Program-made: the position numbers and the translations under genes | The notes under the pieces: model-generated | What the model was told of the DNA's origin: nothing | The model's database searches: none | What the model saw: the letters and a program-made list of their open reading frames with translations, nothing else | In this document: positions 1 to 12,600 of the stretch, in pieces | Layout: every line of letters begins with the position of its first letter | How positions within the stretch are numbered: the stretch's first letter is position 1 | From: Petrolisthes cinctipes | Lineage: Eukaryota > Arthropoda > Malacostraca > Decapoda > Porcellanidae | Length of the DNA stretch: 64,000 nucleotides | Reading direction: 5' to 3' | NCBI GenBank assembly: GCA_033782935.1 | Contig: JAWQEG010001415.1 | Location: forward strand, 49,101-113,100

Positions 1-1189
1 TGAGATCAGAAGTCTTAAGGTACTGTACTGTACAGTATATCAGATATAAAAAAGTATCCATAACTGGCAACATTACTGTCATCAATAAATAAATAAATAT
101 GAAAGCTCACCACCGCAGACAAGTATATAACACATCTTGGACGTTATGAATTTGATTAAAAAATTACTCTTACTGAACTTTTTTCATCATACCGAGTATG
201 ATATTTTTTCTGGGACAGACTTAAAAACATTTCCCATGCATTTTTTCATATTAAAATTAACCAAAACTCTTAAAACCTAGGGGTATTTGAGTTTGATTCT
301 TAATTGATGGACGACACAAAAGTTGAAGCTTTCTCCTCTTCCATTTCAGTATAGTCCAGAGCTATGCCAAGTCCCCATGGGAGATGAAATCAAACCAATT
401 CATGGCTGATTTAATGTAATTAGACTGCTAGGTATTTCTCTTTTTACCAGTGTCATGATTGCATGCAAGCTAATGAGAAGCACCTCGTAGCAAAGTTGCC
501 TGAATTTCTAATAGCCTTTTCCTTGTACTTTCCTGAAGAGGGTGATAGTGGTCATTGAAACTGTTGGAATAAAACTTTTTGTCTACTGTGGGAATTTGAT
601 ATAAATCAAACTTGGCATTATCAATGTAGTATCACCAGATATGTTGTTCATTTAACATATGACCTAATCTTGCTGGAGCTTCGTACATTTCTAAAAAGCA
701 CTGGAAAGAAGCGATAATCAATTTTCAGTCCAATTTCAATTGTTGTGAACAGTTAATGTCAACAACTATTACAGTATTATGAGGAGTACCATGACTGAAA
801 GAGCTTGGAACCTGGGAGTTGGGAGACATACATTAGCTAATTAGAAGTGACCCACTTATATTGGTTGTGGACATATACTGTAGTCAATTTAAAAATTATT
901 TATGTAAGTTGCATATGTTTTGGTTCACCTCAGTATGAATGTGACCTTAATATCTGTCATGCAGTATCATTACAGATTAATGAAAAACCCACTTAAGTAC
1001 AGTAAAGTCTTGCATCTCACGCATTTCAATCCCACGATACCATTTAATGTTTACCCAAAATCTTGTCACAATAAAGCACACACATCTCACGGGTTTGTAC
1101 TGACGCATCGTGGTTGAAACTTCTATTATACAAGCAACTTCATGATAAAATGAACAGAAAAACTGATTCACAAGTGGAATAGAAGGAAA
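1..1189. other. AT-rich non-coding sequence
   Basis: No coding potential or element was recognised. It contains dispersed ACTGT/ACAGT pentamers, for example near positions 20-38, of the kind seen throughout the window. Confidence 0.5.
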
Positions 1190-1490
1190 TTGAAGCTACT
1201 GTAACGAGTGAAAGTGAAGCTGAAGAATCTGGCAACCCCACCACTTCACCCACCACCTCTCCCCCTCCCTCTCCTCGAGCCTCGTCACCAACCTCTGCCT
1301 CACACACAGCCTTCGCTACCGGTACTCAGACTGTGAAGGAATTTTGGAAACTTTTCAATATTCGTCACGCTGGAATGATATTTCAGTGGCGTGTATCAGG
1401 CATGGTTGGAAACCACTTTTACCTAACCTCATAGTGGATGAGCCAAAAGAAAGGTGAATGACTCATCAAGCCCTTATGACACGCTACTTT
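1190..1490 (+). pseudogene. Degraded pogo/Tigger-type transposase fragment
   Basis: A Pro/Ser/Thr-rich segment leads into TVKEFWKLFNIRHA and, after a frameshift, CIRHGWKPLLPNLIVDEPKE. This resembles the FW..Y/F.I....I...W..V....W.KLWP region of CENP-B/Tigger transposases near the end of the DDE domain. It is frameshifted and has stops. No terminal repeats were found. The call rests on motif pattern alone. Confidence 0.4.
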
Positions 1491-4400
1491 ATAAAGAAAC
1501 AAAAAGATGAAGATCGGCTAGATGTATAAAATCTTGATGCCACTTTCTATTATTTCATCGGCTTTGAGGCAACAGAGGAGAGTGAGGGCGGTAACTATCA
1601 CCCTATCCATCATATTAATCACCTTTCCAAATGTTCTCAAGGTTTGTTTTATGTTATTAATATCATATGATGTTTTACTAACCTCCTTCTTCAATAAAGC
1701 AATTACTGGCATGTAAAATTATGGTAAAATGTCTCTTGGTAAAAGGTCCTAGTACCTATTAAATATTTTCCCATTGCTTTTATACTCTGCATCCCACGGT
1801 AATTTTAAAGTAAAAATAATCAGTGGGATGGGAGACTTAACTGTATTTAACAATTTATCTTTATACACAATTACACACAAAACTGATAGGTATATTAGTT
1901 TATAGATGATAAAAACTATACAGTATGGTAATTTGAATGATACAAAACATAACAATACAGCATATATACAGTAGTCTCCTTTATCAGCAGTCTTAATCTT
2001 TTACTGCAATACTGTATATGATCAGCCAATTTGAACATTTTCAATATCGGAATCTAACAAGACTTATAATGCTTCATTATTCATTCCACTAGACTACTAT
2101 ACACTATTCCTTTGGAGATATACACAAGATTAATTAAAGTACAGTACAGAACAGTATATGTAATGCATATACCGTTCAACTATGAAATTGTCAACTCATA
2201 TGATATTCAAACTTGGATGGCCACTTTATTACATCTGAATACCCAACACTTTCACTCAAGTTGGTCTTATTTGTGACTGATGACTACCTGCCCATTACGC
2301 CTACAGTGAGTTCTTATTAAAAACTAGCTATGTTTATTATAGAGCATGTGTACTTACTGTATCTAGTTCTACACCTCTTTATTTTGTATTTTGTAAGCCA
2401 TCATATAAGGGGTAAAGTACTATCAGAAAACTGCAGGTCACAAATTATTCCAAAGTGTGCCATAGAACTGACTACCTATACTGTAGATAGTGCATTTTTA
2501 GATACTGAATATTACTGTATTGTACATTTTGGAGGATTCAATGGCTTTCAAATTCCAGCAATGTCTCATCCCCCTTAAGTGAAGGTGAAGGATTAAAAAT
2601 GGTGGTAAAAAATCACGAAAGTGAAGACCTAAGCATTCAGAATCAAAGTGCTTTCACAAATAGAAGTACAGCCCGAAACAAAAGCTACACCTCGCCAGTT
2701 CATGGCTATTGCTGACAAACTCTGATTTACAATCAAATGGGTGTTCAAGTTGGAACAATGTTTATATTTACATTGATATGTACAGTCCCATGCACACTGA
2801 TCATGACTCAAAGACAAAGGCAACATTCATGTCCCAAAATAGACCACTGAAGGGTGTTGGGGTCCTGAGTGAAGGCAGCCAACCCACTCCCAGTGTGTCA
2901 AGAGTATAAGTGAAAAATTTCCCAGTAATTTCAAGAGCCTCAAACGTTTGTAAAAGTGCCTCATAGTTTGCAAAATTTTTAGAATTACCAACAGTCTGTT
3001 TTTAATTCTTCAAGCCATACCATTGCTATTGTGGAACTTAATAAATTTAAGCCCTTCCATCCCCATCCCAAAATTTCTGCAGTCAATAATCCCACACATT
3101 GTATGTTTAAAGAAGGAGTAGAGAAATAAATATGAATTCTAAGCATTGGGCTGTCTAGGCCACAGATATAGTGTTGAGGTTACAGGAGGCATTACCATTC
3201 TCCACACGTTTTGTTCACAACCCAGCTCAACTTGACGTGAAGTGTGGAAGTTAGCACTATCCTAACTTTGTGCTCCTGACTGGTATAAAATGGATATTGA
3301 CAAAGTGGGTAAAATGCTTTTAGTGAATGAGCTTTTTTCTATATCCATTCTTTCAACTTCATTAGTTCACTGTTAGTGTCTCTTGGATAAATTTTGTAAT
3401 ACTGTAGTCCCAAATGTAGACATAAACAGTACAACACTTGAATCAAAGCTGCACAAGGGAAGAGGATACATCACATCCATTATGATTTGCTTTTATATCA
3501 AATATCCACTAATAATGAGAACAAAAATAATCTTCAAAAGTTTACAAAGCATAAGATTTTATATGACAGGCTTTGTCTGCATGTAAATATTACTGAGGTC
3601 TTCTTATTAATTCAAAATGTGCCAAGAAACAGACTGTCTCAGTTTAGGTGGGCTCTTCTGTGGGAATCAGTAGCCTGTACTTGTTTTATAAATATTTACC
3701 TAATTAAGATCACAATATTTTACAGTGTTACTATGTACAGCCCTGTAGTATAGATGAAAATGACCAACTGAGTCTGACTCATTTTACTATACACTGTATG
3801 TTAATAAGGATGTTAATAAATAAAATTTTACATACTGAACACAACATATCAGCTTCTTATTTGGTATGGTAGGGTGAGAGTGGTTTGAAGATTATCACAG
3901 AGGTATCACTACCTGCAGCATTACTTCTCTCATAACTTTTCTGGTTCAATAACTCATTATCTTAATATTATAAAGCCTACTCTATTACTTTACAGTACAA
4001 GAGTACTGTACACATATCATATTTTGCCAGGCTTGATAACAAAATAATTACATTCATAATTCCAGCAATGCACATCGAGCAAACAGCACTGTATACATAG
4101 ACATAGTGGCTTACATAGCCAGTGTAGAAAAGCAAAATGAACTCTCATGGGCATGTAAATACCAAAGAGCATGGGGAAAAAGATAGCCAGAGTAGTACAG
4201 TAAGATTATGAACAGATATTTCCTTATCTAAAAATAGGAATGGATAACTTAATGACTAAAAAATATGTAATAATATAAGAAAGTGATACCTAGTGTCCCA
4301 AGAAGAGTTAACAGAGGCTTTCAAGAGTATAAAAACACCATTACAGCTGACTTTATGGCTCATTACGAAAAGCATAATGTGATGATATGACCTGATCTCA

Positions 4401-6536
4401 AGAAAATGTAGTACAAAAATTCTTGTGATCTAGAATTATACAGGCAGTATGTTCATTAAAAACACAATTTGAAGAGAAGCCTTTATTGATAATGCTTTGC
4501 TTGCACTGGTTTACTTGAAAAAGATTTTGTATAAAGAAAGTCATTTCTAGAGGCTATGTTTCAAAATATGTTTTTAATTTACAAGCAATTTATTTCATCT
4601 GATAATTTCAGGCACTTATGCTCGTCAGATATCATGAATATCCTCAGTTATCTTGATCCCTCTGGGTACTACTGAAAGTAAACTTTTGAAATACAGTACA
4701 GTACAGTATCTTCCGTGGGATAAATCTTTGTGGACAACTTAGCAGCTGCTGGTTCCTCCAAACTCTGGCACCAAACAAAAATCATATATTGCAGTTGTCT
4801 TTTAAAATTCTGCCACAAGGTGTAGGAGTAGGAATCAGGTGTCTGAAATATTCCAACAAAATTTCATCCTCCTTAAGCTACCTTACATACTGTATGATGA
4901 CACTGAAAAACTAGAGGCAACAAGCAGAAGAAAAAGGACCATCTATTAACAGTACATATGGATACTACCCCAACAAACAGTTCAAAACAGACCAGTAAAG
5001 TCTAAATACAAAACCATAATAGGTAGAACATCTTCATTAATGAAACAACCCTATCAGATAGTAATAAGATGTGGTAAATCCCTGAAGGATATTCAATGCT
5101 CAACCAGGTATGGCTTCAAATTTAGATCTGTTAAAGGTTCATAATATTCAAGAGTACGATGGCCTTTAAGGCTGCATATAAATTATCAGTGTCTGAGCAT
5201 AATTCTGAGGCATTTTACCAGAACCATGCTCAGACAAGGATCATGTAGACAAAATCAGTCCACCACCAATCCCTCCCAGGTAGTGACATGTGTGAGATTC
5301 CTGGTATAGTATGAATGTGGATATCTGCCACATCTCGAAGACACTACCTGTTCATTAACTTTAACTTCACCCATTCTGCCTACTGTCTTGTCTGTCATTA
5401 TTTTCATTAACCAAGCAACCAATATACATAAATTGTAGCTGTTCATTGTTGATTTTTGTGCCTGACCACCATGATTGTACTACTTTGCTTCCAACCTCAT
5501 GGCTATTGCTAACAGAGTGGTAGGCCTACATAAATATAGAATGGCGAGTGTTTCCTTCACTTTTACTTGGAACTGACAGTGTAAATTCAGCCTAAAGGAC
5601 ATATGTGTCTGTACCCAGAAAATTCTGTAAACCTACATATACTGTGATAATGGACGAAGTAAAGCAGAAAAGGAGAAATAAGGATGATTAGATCAATATT
5701 ATTGAATTACAGTATAATAATAATTATAATTTTATAACAATAAATATATTTGTAACACTTAATATAGGTTTTACCTTAGGTCAGCACAGTAGTATAAATG
5801 TCTTTCTTAACCAGGAAAATTATACAAATGTGAGGTAAAGCCCATCATCTGGTAATCCTGATAAGGAAAAAGGTGGCAAAACTGAGTGAGGTATATGTAT
5901 CATGTAAGAAGAGTCAACCACACATAATGAAGTCTTTGAAGCTGAGAGCAAAATGCAACTGAAGCTATGGTATGTATTAGAAGTCTTTAATTGGATATAT
6001 TTTTTTTATATGCAAAAAATGTTAGTCTAAGTTTTTCATCCAAAAGGGGCCATCTCATTGGCCTTCAACAAAACTGAGTACCAGTAGCTAACAAAGTTCA
6101 AGCAATTACTATTTCAAATCTCAGCTCACAAGGGGTGGCAGTGGGAAAGAATTAGTGTTCTATGTGAAGATGGGAATGTGGTTAAAGAAGTATATGTTAG
6201 GGAGTGAGGGAGATAATGTGAGAGGATCTGTGTGCTTTGAAGTGTTAGCTTGAAAGTGTGAGATTGATAATGTGTGTCTGAGGGTGTGAGGGTGAAAATG
6301 TTGGAGGGAGCGTGTGTGTTTGAGGGAAAGGGTGTGTCTGTCTGAAGATAAAAATCTGGAGAGAACTGGAAGTGTGTGGGATAATACAATAATATACAAG
6401 GGGAAGATAAAAGATGAAAGTAAAAGAGTGAATGGTAGGGTATAAATTCACGTGAGGGCATCAAGGACAGTCATATAAGCAAGACTGGGGTGTAATGAAC
6501 ATGGTGGGATCAAGTGGCCTACTCATGGACTACACC
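1491..6536. other. AT-rich sequence downstream of DNAJB12/14; includes its unresolved 3' UTR
   Basis: No gene was recognised. The first part downstream of the stop (6140-6330) is TG/GTG-rich low-complexity sequence, whose minus-strand ORFs are compositional artefacts. Minus-strand AATAAA-type hexamers occur near 4588 and 4472, but none can be assigned as the poly(A) signal. Confidence 0.4.
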
Positions 6537-6646
6537 TTAACTGTAGAGACTTTGCAGCGAATCACAGGAGGGTGTGCGCAACTCCTGGGCTCTCTTAAAC
6601 ATCTGCGCATCACCAAAGGAACGGGCTCTCCATATCATATTCTCCT
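6537..6646 (-). CDS. DNAJB12: DNAJB12/14 coding exon 6, C-terminus and stop
   Basis: After a TTTGCAG acceptor it reads [20 protein letters not shown] then [15 protein letters not shown] and stop TAA at 6539-6537. It matches LLYRARYFGDTDMYHRAQKMGTPSC at the end of the family. Confidence 0.92.
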
Positions 6647-9600
6647 CTGCAAAATAATTATAATAATAATAAGTCTACAAAATTCAACTTTCTCTCTCAT
6701 ATCTTCATGCTATATAAGGCACAACAGTATATGTCTGGATTCTTTTAACAGCTTCAAATTGGGATTGTACGAAACACAATTCATAGATGGTCACACTCTT
6801 GGATGTTGGAAAGTGACAAATGCCTAGTCATCCACAATTATATCTACCTACTTCTAAAGTAAGGTTTAACACAAGTTTATGTTATTTTGATCATTGTTTA
6901 TTGGAGAAAAAAATGCAATGAATAAAGTTTCCAAATTGGAAAAGAAAAATACCAATTACAGGAAAATACATACTATAATTTTTCTCCTTAAAACAGGCAT
7001 TCCTAAGCGTGGACACATAATCTTCCTCCACATGTTGCTCTAACCGTCGGATGCTGCCCTGGTAGTCTGTGGCGAAATCCTGTTTCACATAGTAGGACAC
7101 CCCAAGATTGGAAGTGGACCGCTGAACACTGTACTTGCTGTCAGTGGGATAAAACAGTTATCAGAATTCCGACATTACTGATGAAAGTAGTTATCAATAC
7201 TTCTGATTAATAATACATTACAGGTATTCAGGTATTCTGAAGGAGTGGAAATATTAAATGATCTATGCCCTGTATCTCCTTATGGCTCTGATGACTTACT
7301 CCCTCTGGTACCTTACCTCAAAGGTGCCAGCCAAGGCAAATTGTTACCGTACATTCATACATTTAAGATATGAGTTTTACTATCCTATATTCAATGGTTT
7401 ATCACAGATGAATGATATAACAATATTTGGTCAAGACTGTAAGGGAACTAGTTAACCCATAGCTAGGACTATTTAACCCATATGTGAGGAACTAGGTGAA
7501 TACCCGTTGCCTCAACACTTTATTAATTAGGTTCCTGCAAATGATGGTCACACAAGAATAATACTCCCTATCTCACTAATATTTATTATAATAATACAAG
7601 AGATATCGATTCACCTGGAGAAAAAGATCGAGGCTGTAATTTTCTCAAAATGAAAGTGGAGACAGAGCTTGAAGCTGTAATTCTCTCAAAATGGAACAGT
7701 CTCTTAAGCATTGCGCATTCCATTTACATTTCCAATTACCAGATCAGAGGCTGGGTTCTATATCATTGCTGCAGTTACACGTCCTACGAAGAAGGGACTA
7801 TCCACTGTAATCTTGGCCAGTGGAAATGACTTTCGGGTGCCATCAATCATAAAATTGACAGACATGCGTTCCCCTGTATAACTGTTGAAATGAACAAGTG
7901 ATTTTCGTACACAGCAACCTGTTGATTTATTGTCTCTCAACACTGTGACTGGTACTCCATCCACTGAACCGTGTCTCATGTGAAACCCAGCAGTACTAGT
8001 GTTGACCTTCGCTGTGGCAGCTATCCATGTTCTGTGTCTGGATGTAGCTGTTGGAGAAGTGCAACTCTCATTCTCTTCTGAGTTTGAAGCTGGTGTTGCA
8101 TCAATCTGCTGTACTGCAGTGGCAGAAAACTTTTTCAGATATTGTCTCAACCTGCTACACTGCAGCAGCAACCTGCTGTTGACGCGGATAAATTTTCTTC
8201 CTCCATCCACCACCTTGCCAGGACTGTGACGGCTGCTGATGCTGTTGCTGCCGTCGAGGTTGATCCAGTTGTTGAGGTGTCTCCCGTTTCCTGGTGTGAT
8301 AACCATATACTGCAAAGTGAGCATTACCCATCTCAATCATCTGCTGGACAGTCTTGACCTTGTGTGTCTTGAGCTGTGCCAGGAAATCAGCAGGATATTG
8401 CCTCTCTAGTTGAGTTCTCAGCATCAAATCCCAGAGACCTTCCACAGTCTCAAGTGTCTCATCCTTATCAAGCCACTGCTGGAGATAACTGGAGAGACAG
8501 GCATGGAATTGGACTGTCTCCTTTTCTTGAAGCATCGCTTGCTGTAACTGGCTGCGGGTCTCATCAACAGCCAGACCATAGGCATTCATCAGTGTCTTCT
8601 TCATGCCCTAATATGTTCTGATTGAAGTGTCGAGGCAATGGATAATGCCGAGTGGCTTTCCATCAAAGAGGTTCATAACTCTAGCCTCTTCACAGCTTCT
8701 AAACAGTATGTGTCTGCCACCATCTCGAACCTTTCTATAAATGGCTCGATTTCTTGCCCCTCTTCGTATTTGGCAAGTTTTATCTGATGTGACGTGGGAA
8801 CGGCTGACTCAGGAGGAGGTTGGCTGTCCAATAATTGAGCCAAGGAGAGTTTCATCTCTAGCACTTTCTTCTCAGCATTAATCTATTTCAGCTCATGAAG
8901 TAGGGCTTCTTCTCAGCTTCATGCTGGGCTGCTCGTTCCCTCCTCTCTTCCTCTTGTCTTCCTTTCATGTAAGCTCGGATATCCTCCGGCTCAGTGTAGC
9001 CCAACTCCATGGCTTATTCTTTCAACTGCATAACAGTTGACATGTTGATTGATACACTGTTGTTATATATTTTAGTGAGAATGTGCGTGGCCGTTGCCCC
9101 TTAAGTTGGGTGCCAATTTACGTGACAATACCTGTTGCCTCAACACTATATTAGGTTCCTACAACAGATGGGTGCACAAAAATAATACAGTACTGTACTG
9201 TACTCCTTATATCATTTGTTCATATGTTTTCCATGCTTTCTCCCCATTTATTTCTCAAAGTATACATGCCACCTGATCATATGGTAGCAAACTTGGAACA
9301 CATCCATGAAAATCCTTACAACTCCTTACAAACCTAATCTTTACATATCTTCGCTACATTCACATCCTACAGTGCCTACTGTGACTGGGTGTAAGATAGT
9401 TTCTGTGAATCAGAGGATGGAGAAAATTTTGGAGTTTAAATTGAAAAAGTGTATGAGAGGTATAGTCTCGGTGAGAAGGCAACTGGTGTAGAGTGTGGAG
9501 TGACTGAGAGAATGAAGTATAAATTTACAAGCATTGACAAGAATCAAATATGCCATAAACCTATATCACATGCAGGCTAACTGTCCTAAAATGTAAGAAA

Positions 9601-12600
9601 GATATCATTTGTTGCCGAGATCAAAACCTTTGAAAGCAAATAATTTTGAACTAAAACTTGTGTCGTCACCCATCTGGCCTGGAATGCCTCGATCTAACAC
9701 AATTTAGTTTTGTTCAATATGAGTAATGTTAACTGTTCAATGCTCTTATTAGTGCAGGATTTATTACTGGTAACAGGTAATTAAAGTGGAAGTTCTTGTT
9801 TTCAGAAACTTAAATACTTTATTTTAATATCATTCATTGCATGGAGTTTTTAGCAATGAATTAACAAAAAGGAAATAAAACATGTAAAAAGAGAACAGTA
9901 TTTATTTGCAAAAAACAAGAAATTCCAACAATGCAAAGAATATCAATATATGTTCCATAATTTTAAGTACTTTGCTCTAACCATTTAGCACCACAGCCGG
10001 GATATGTAAATTGAGCTTTAATTATAAAGTTTTTTAGTTGCCATCAAAGGTCCTCAAACTGAGTGATGTCAGAAGCAATGGTCACATCCACTCTATACAA
10101 AGGTTAGGTGTTATCTCTTTACTTGTGGTGTAGTATTTGTCTGTTTTTCTATCATTCTAGCAAAGTCCATCCACCGTTCCAGCATGAGACTTTTAGAGTG
10201 GTAGAAAAGTGTAAAACCTCTTCACGACTAGGTAAGCAATTAACACTGTAGTAGTCTCTGGTGGAAGGAGACTTAATATTCGTTTCTAACTGCACGAGAT
10301 CAACTAAACAAGTGCCAAACCAGTCACTCAAGTGAAATGGCTCTTACATTACTGATTTTTATTGACTGAAATGTTACTTATATCTAAACTCTCTCAGATC
10401 TGATGGCACTACCTAACACTCAGATATCCTGTATTATGGGTGTGGGTGGCACTCAGATATCATGCACTATGTGTGTGGGTGGGCAAGGGTAACTCTAGGT
10501 TACCTACTAAAATCATCAATACAACAGTGAACAGGAAGGTACCATATTGCTTGGTTGGCTCAAAATTATTAACAAACAATTTTCTTTGTCATACAGTAAA
10601 AGCAAGGAATTGACTTAATTTAGTTTTATTACTGCCATACATTTAATGTGTTATAAAAAAGTTCAGTTCCTTTTAATTCAATAACTTGGCTGATAACAGA
10701 ACACTTGAATCCTGTTATGGAATGTATAATGTAGATTTACGGGGCATTATAATGGTAACGTACAAAATTGTCCAATCATACCCTCCTATGGGATGTAGAG
10801 ACTTGAGACTTAGCCACCTTAGCTAATCAGTGACAGTACAGAGCCTTGGGGACACCATTGGTGAAACTTTTAATGTTAGATGACTGACCAGCAAATGTAA
10901 CATGGGTTACTCTTCCTCCCAAGAATCTGGCCAGCCATCTTTATGTATTATTGTGCATGTTTGTGTTGTATATTTTGTTTGTAAGGTTGTGGCGGGGGAT
11001 GGCATCAAATGCTTTACTATTGTCCAGTGTAACTAGGAGTGTTCTGTGTGGGGGTCTATCTGAGTTGATGCCATCATAAATTCTTTGTGTGAGGTCTGTG
11101 AGGAGAGTGTTGAGTGTAGTGGTCTGAAAACATATTGTGAGGATGCTAGGGAAATGTGAGGTGTGATTAAGCTGATGATGAAGCGCTCAGTAACTTTGGA
11201 GGGTGTGCAAAGGAGGGTGATGGGATGGTGTGATGAGGGTAGTGTGGAGTCTTTGTTGGGTTTGGGGATAGTGATAATGTTTCCGTGTTTCCAAGCGTTG
11301 GGTACTGTGTTTTGCGAGTAGCTGTAGTTTGCTATCATGAATAATTTCACATCGCCCCGACTGAATTTTCAAAGCTCATATGGCTTGAAAATAAAATATC
11401 TTAATTTCCTTAATGCTGTGATACAATTACAGTACCGGGAAATACCCTCCTGATTTCACAGGTAGTAGTAGTAGTAGTAGTACATACACATCACAGTCTT
11501 ATAAGGCAACAACAATAATAGTAAATAGTGGTGCAAGTGGGCTCTGTTTATTTAATAAAAGTGTGCACATTGCTGCAGTAGCTGCGGTGGGCCTCCAAAC
11601 TCTCAAAACAGCTTTTCCCATGAACAATGTATACTAACATCAACCTCAGTATTTCCGCCACATTGGGAGTGATAAGTAGTGGTGTATTATCGTCAATATC
11701 TAGCATATAGCATTAGAACACGTAGCCACCAACCCATCATGTTCCTGAAAGATCAAATTATATCATATATTCATTAAACTGACATTGAAAAGGTTTAAGT
11801 AGACAAAAATAATATAATACCAAGAAAAATGGAGATCGTCACTTTTAAAGATGGCGGGCGACAGCCGAGCACTCCCTCCAGTAATTTCGGGCGACGGCAA
11901 ATTTCTCATAGATACTCGATAGCACACCTAACCATTTAGTTCACATCTGGCAGCCAGGGGGTGTGAGTATACGTTCTTTCTCTTTTCTGACGATATCGCT
12001 TGCGTAAATTTGTTTTATATGAGTATTTATATCTGGCAAAATTATTGATGCCGAATCACAGAATATGGCAAAATAAGTGGCAAAATTAATGGGTCATTTA
12101 TCAATTTCGCCACATGCATATTCTGGGCAGGCAAGTAGGAATGACGTACTTTTACCCAGTCTACTTTTTCTGAGTATTTCAAGGTTATTCTTGTTCTAAA
12201 ATACTCAAACGTATTTCTTTATGTTTAATGATGAATAGTTAAATAGTAATAGTTCTTGAACACTCAAAATTTAATTTAAAATCAGTTAAACTTTTGATAT
12301 AAAAAGAAAGGGAATGCCTTGTGCTAAGTTGTCATTGCCACGGCCCGCGAGGCACAGCTGCTCAGACGGCGGAGTACCAACCCTGCCGCGCTTATCGATG
12401 TTAAAATTAACGTAGGGGTGGTAACGAAACTTTTTTTGCCGACTGTACCTATTCCTCATGTGACACCTTCCAAACAGACAGACGACCCTCCCCAAGGAGT
12501 CCCTAATGTACCTGTCCCTCATGTGACATCTTCCACACAGACAGACGACCCTCCCCAAGATGTCCCTAATGTACACTCTCCCAAAAAACTATCGGCATTG

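Noticed and set aside
6126..6464. 112-codon minus-strand ORF just downstream of the J-protein stop
   Set aside because: TG-rich low complexity. Three frames are open in parallel and no domain is seen.
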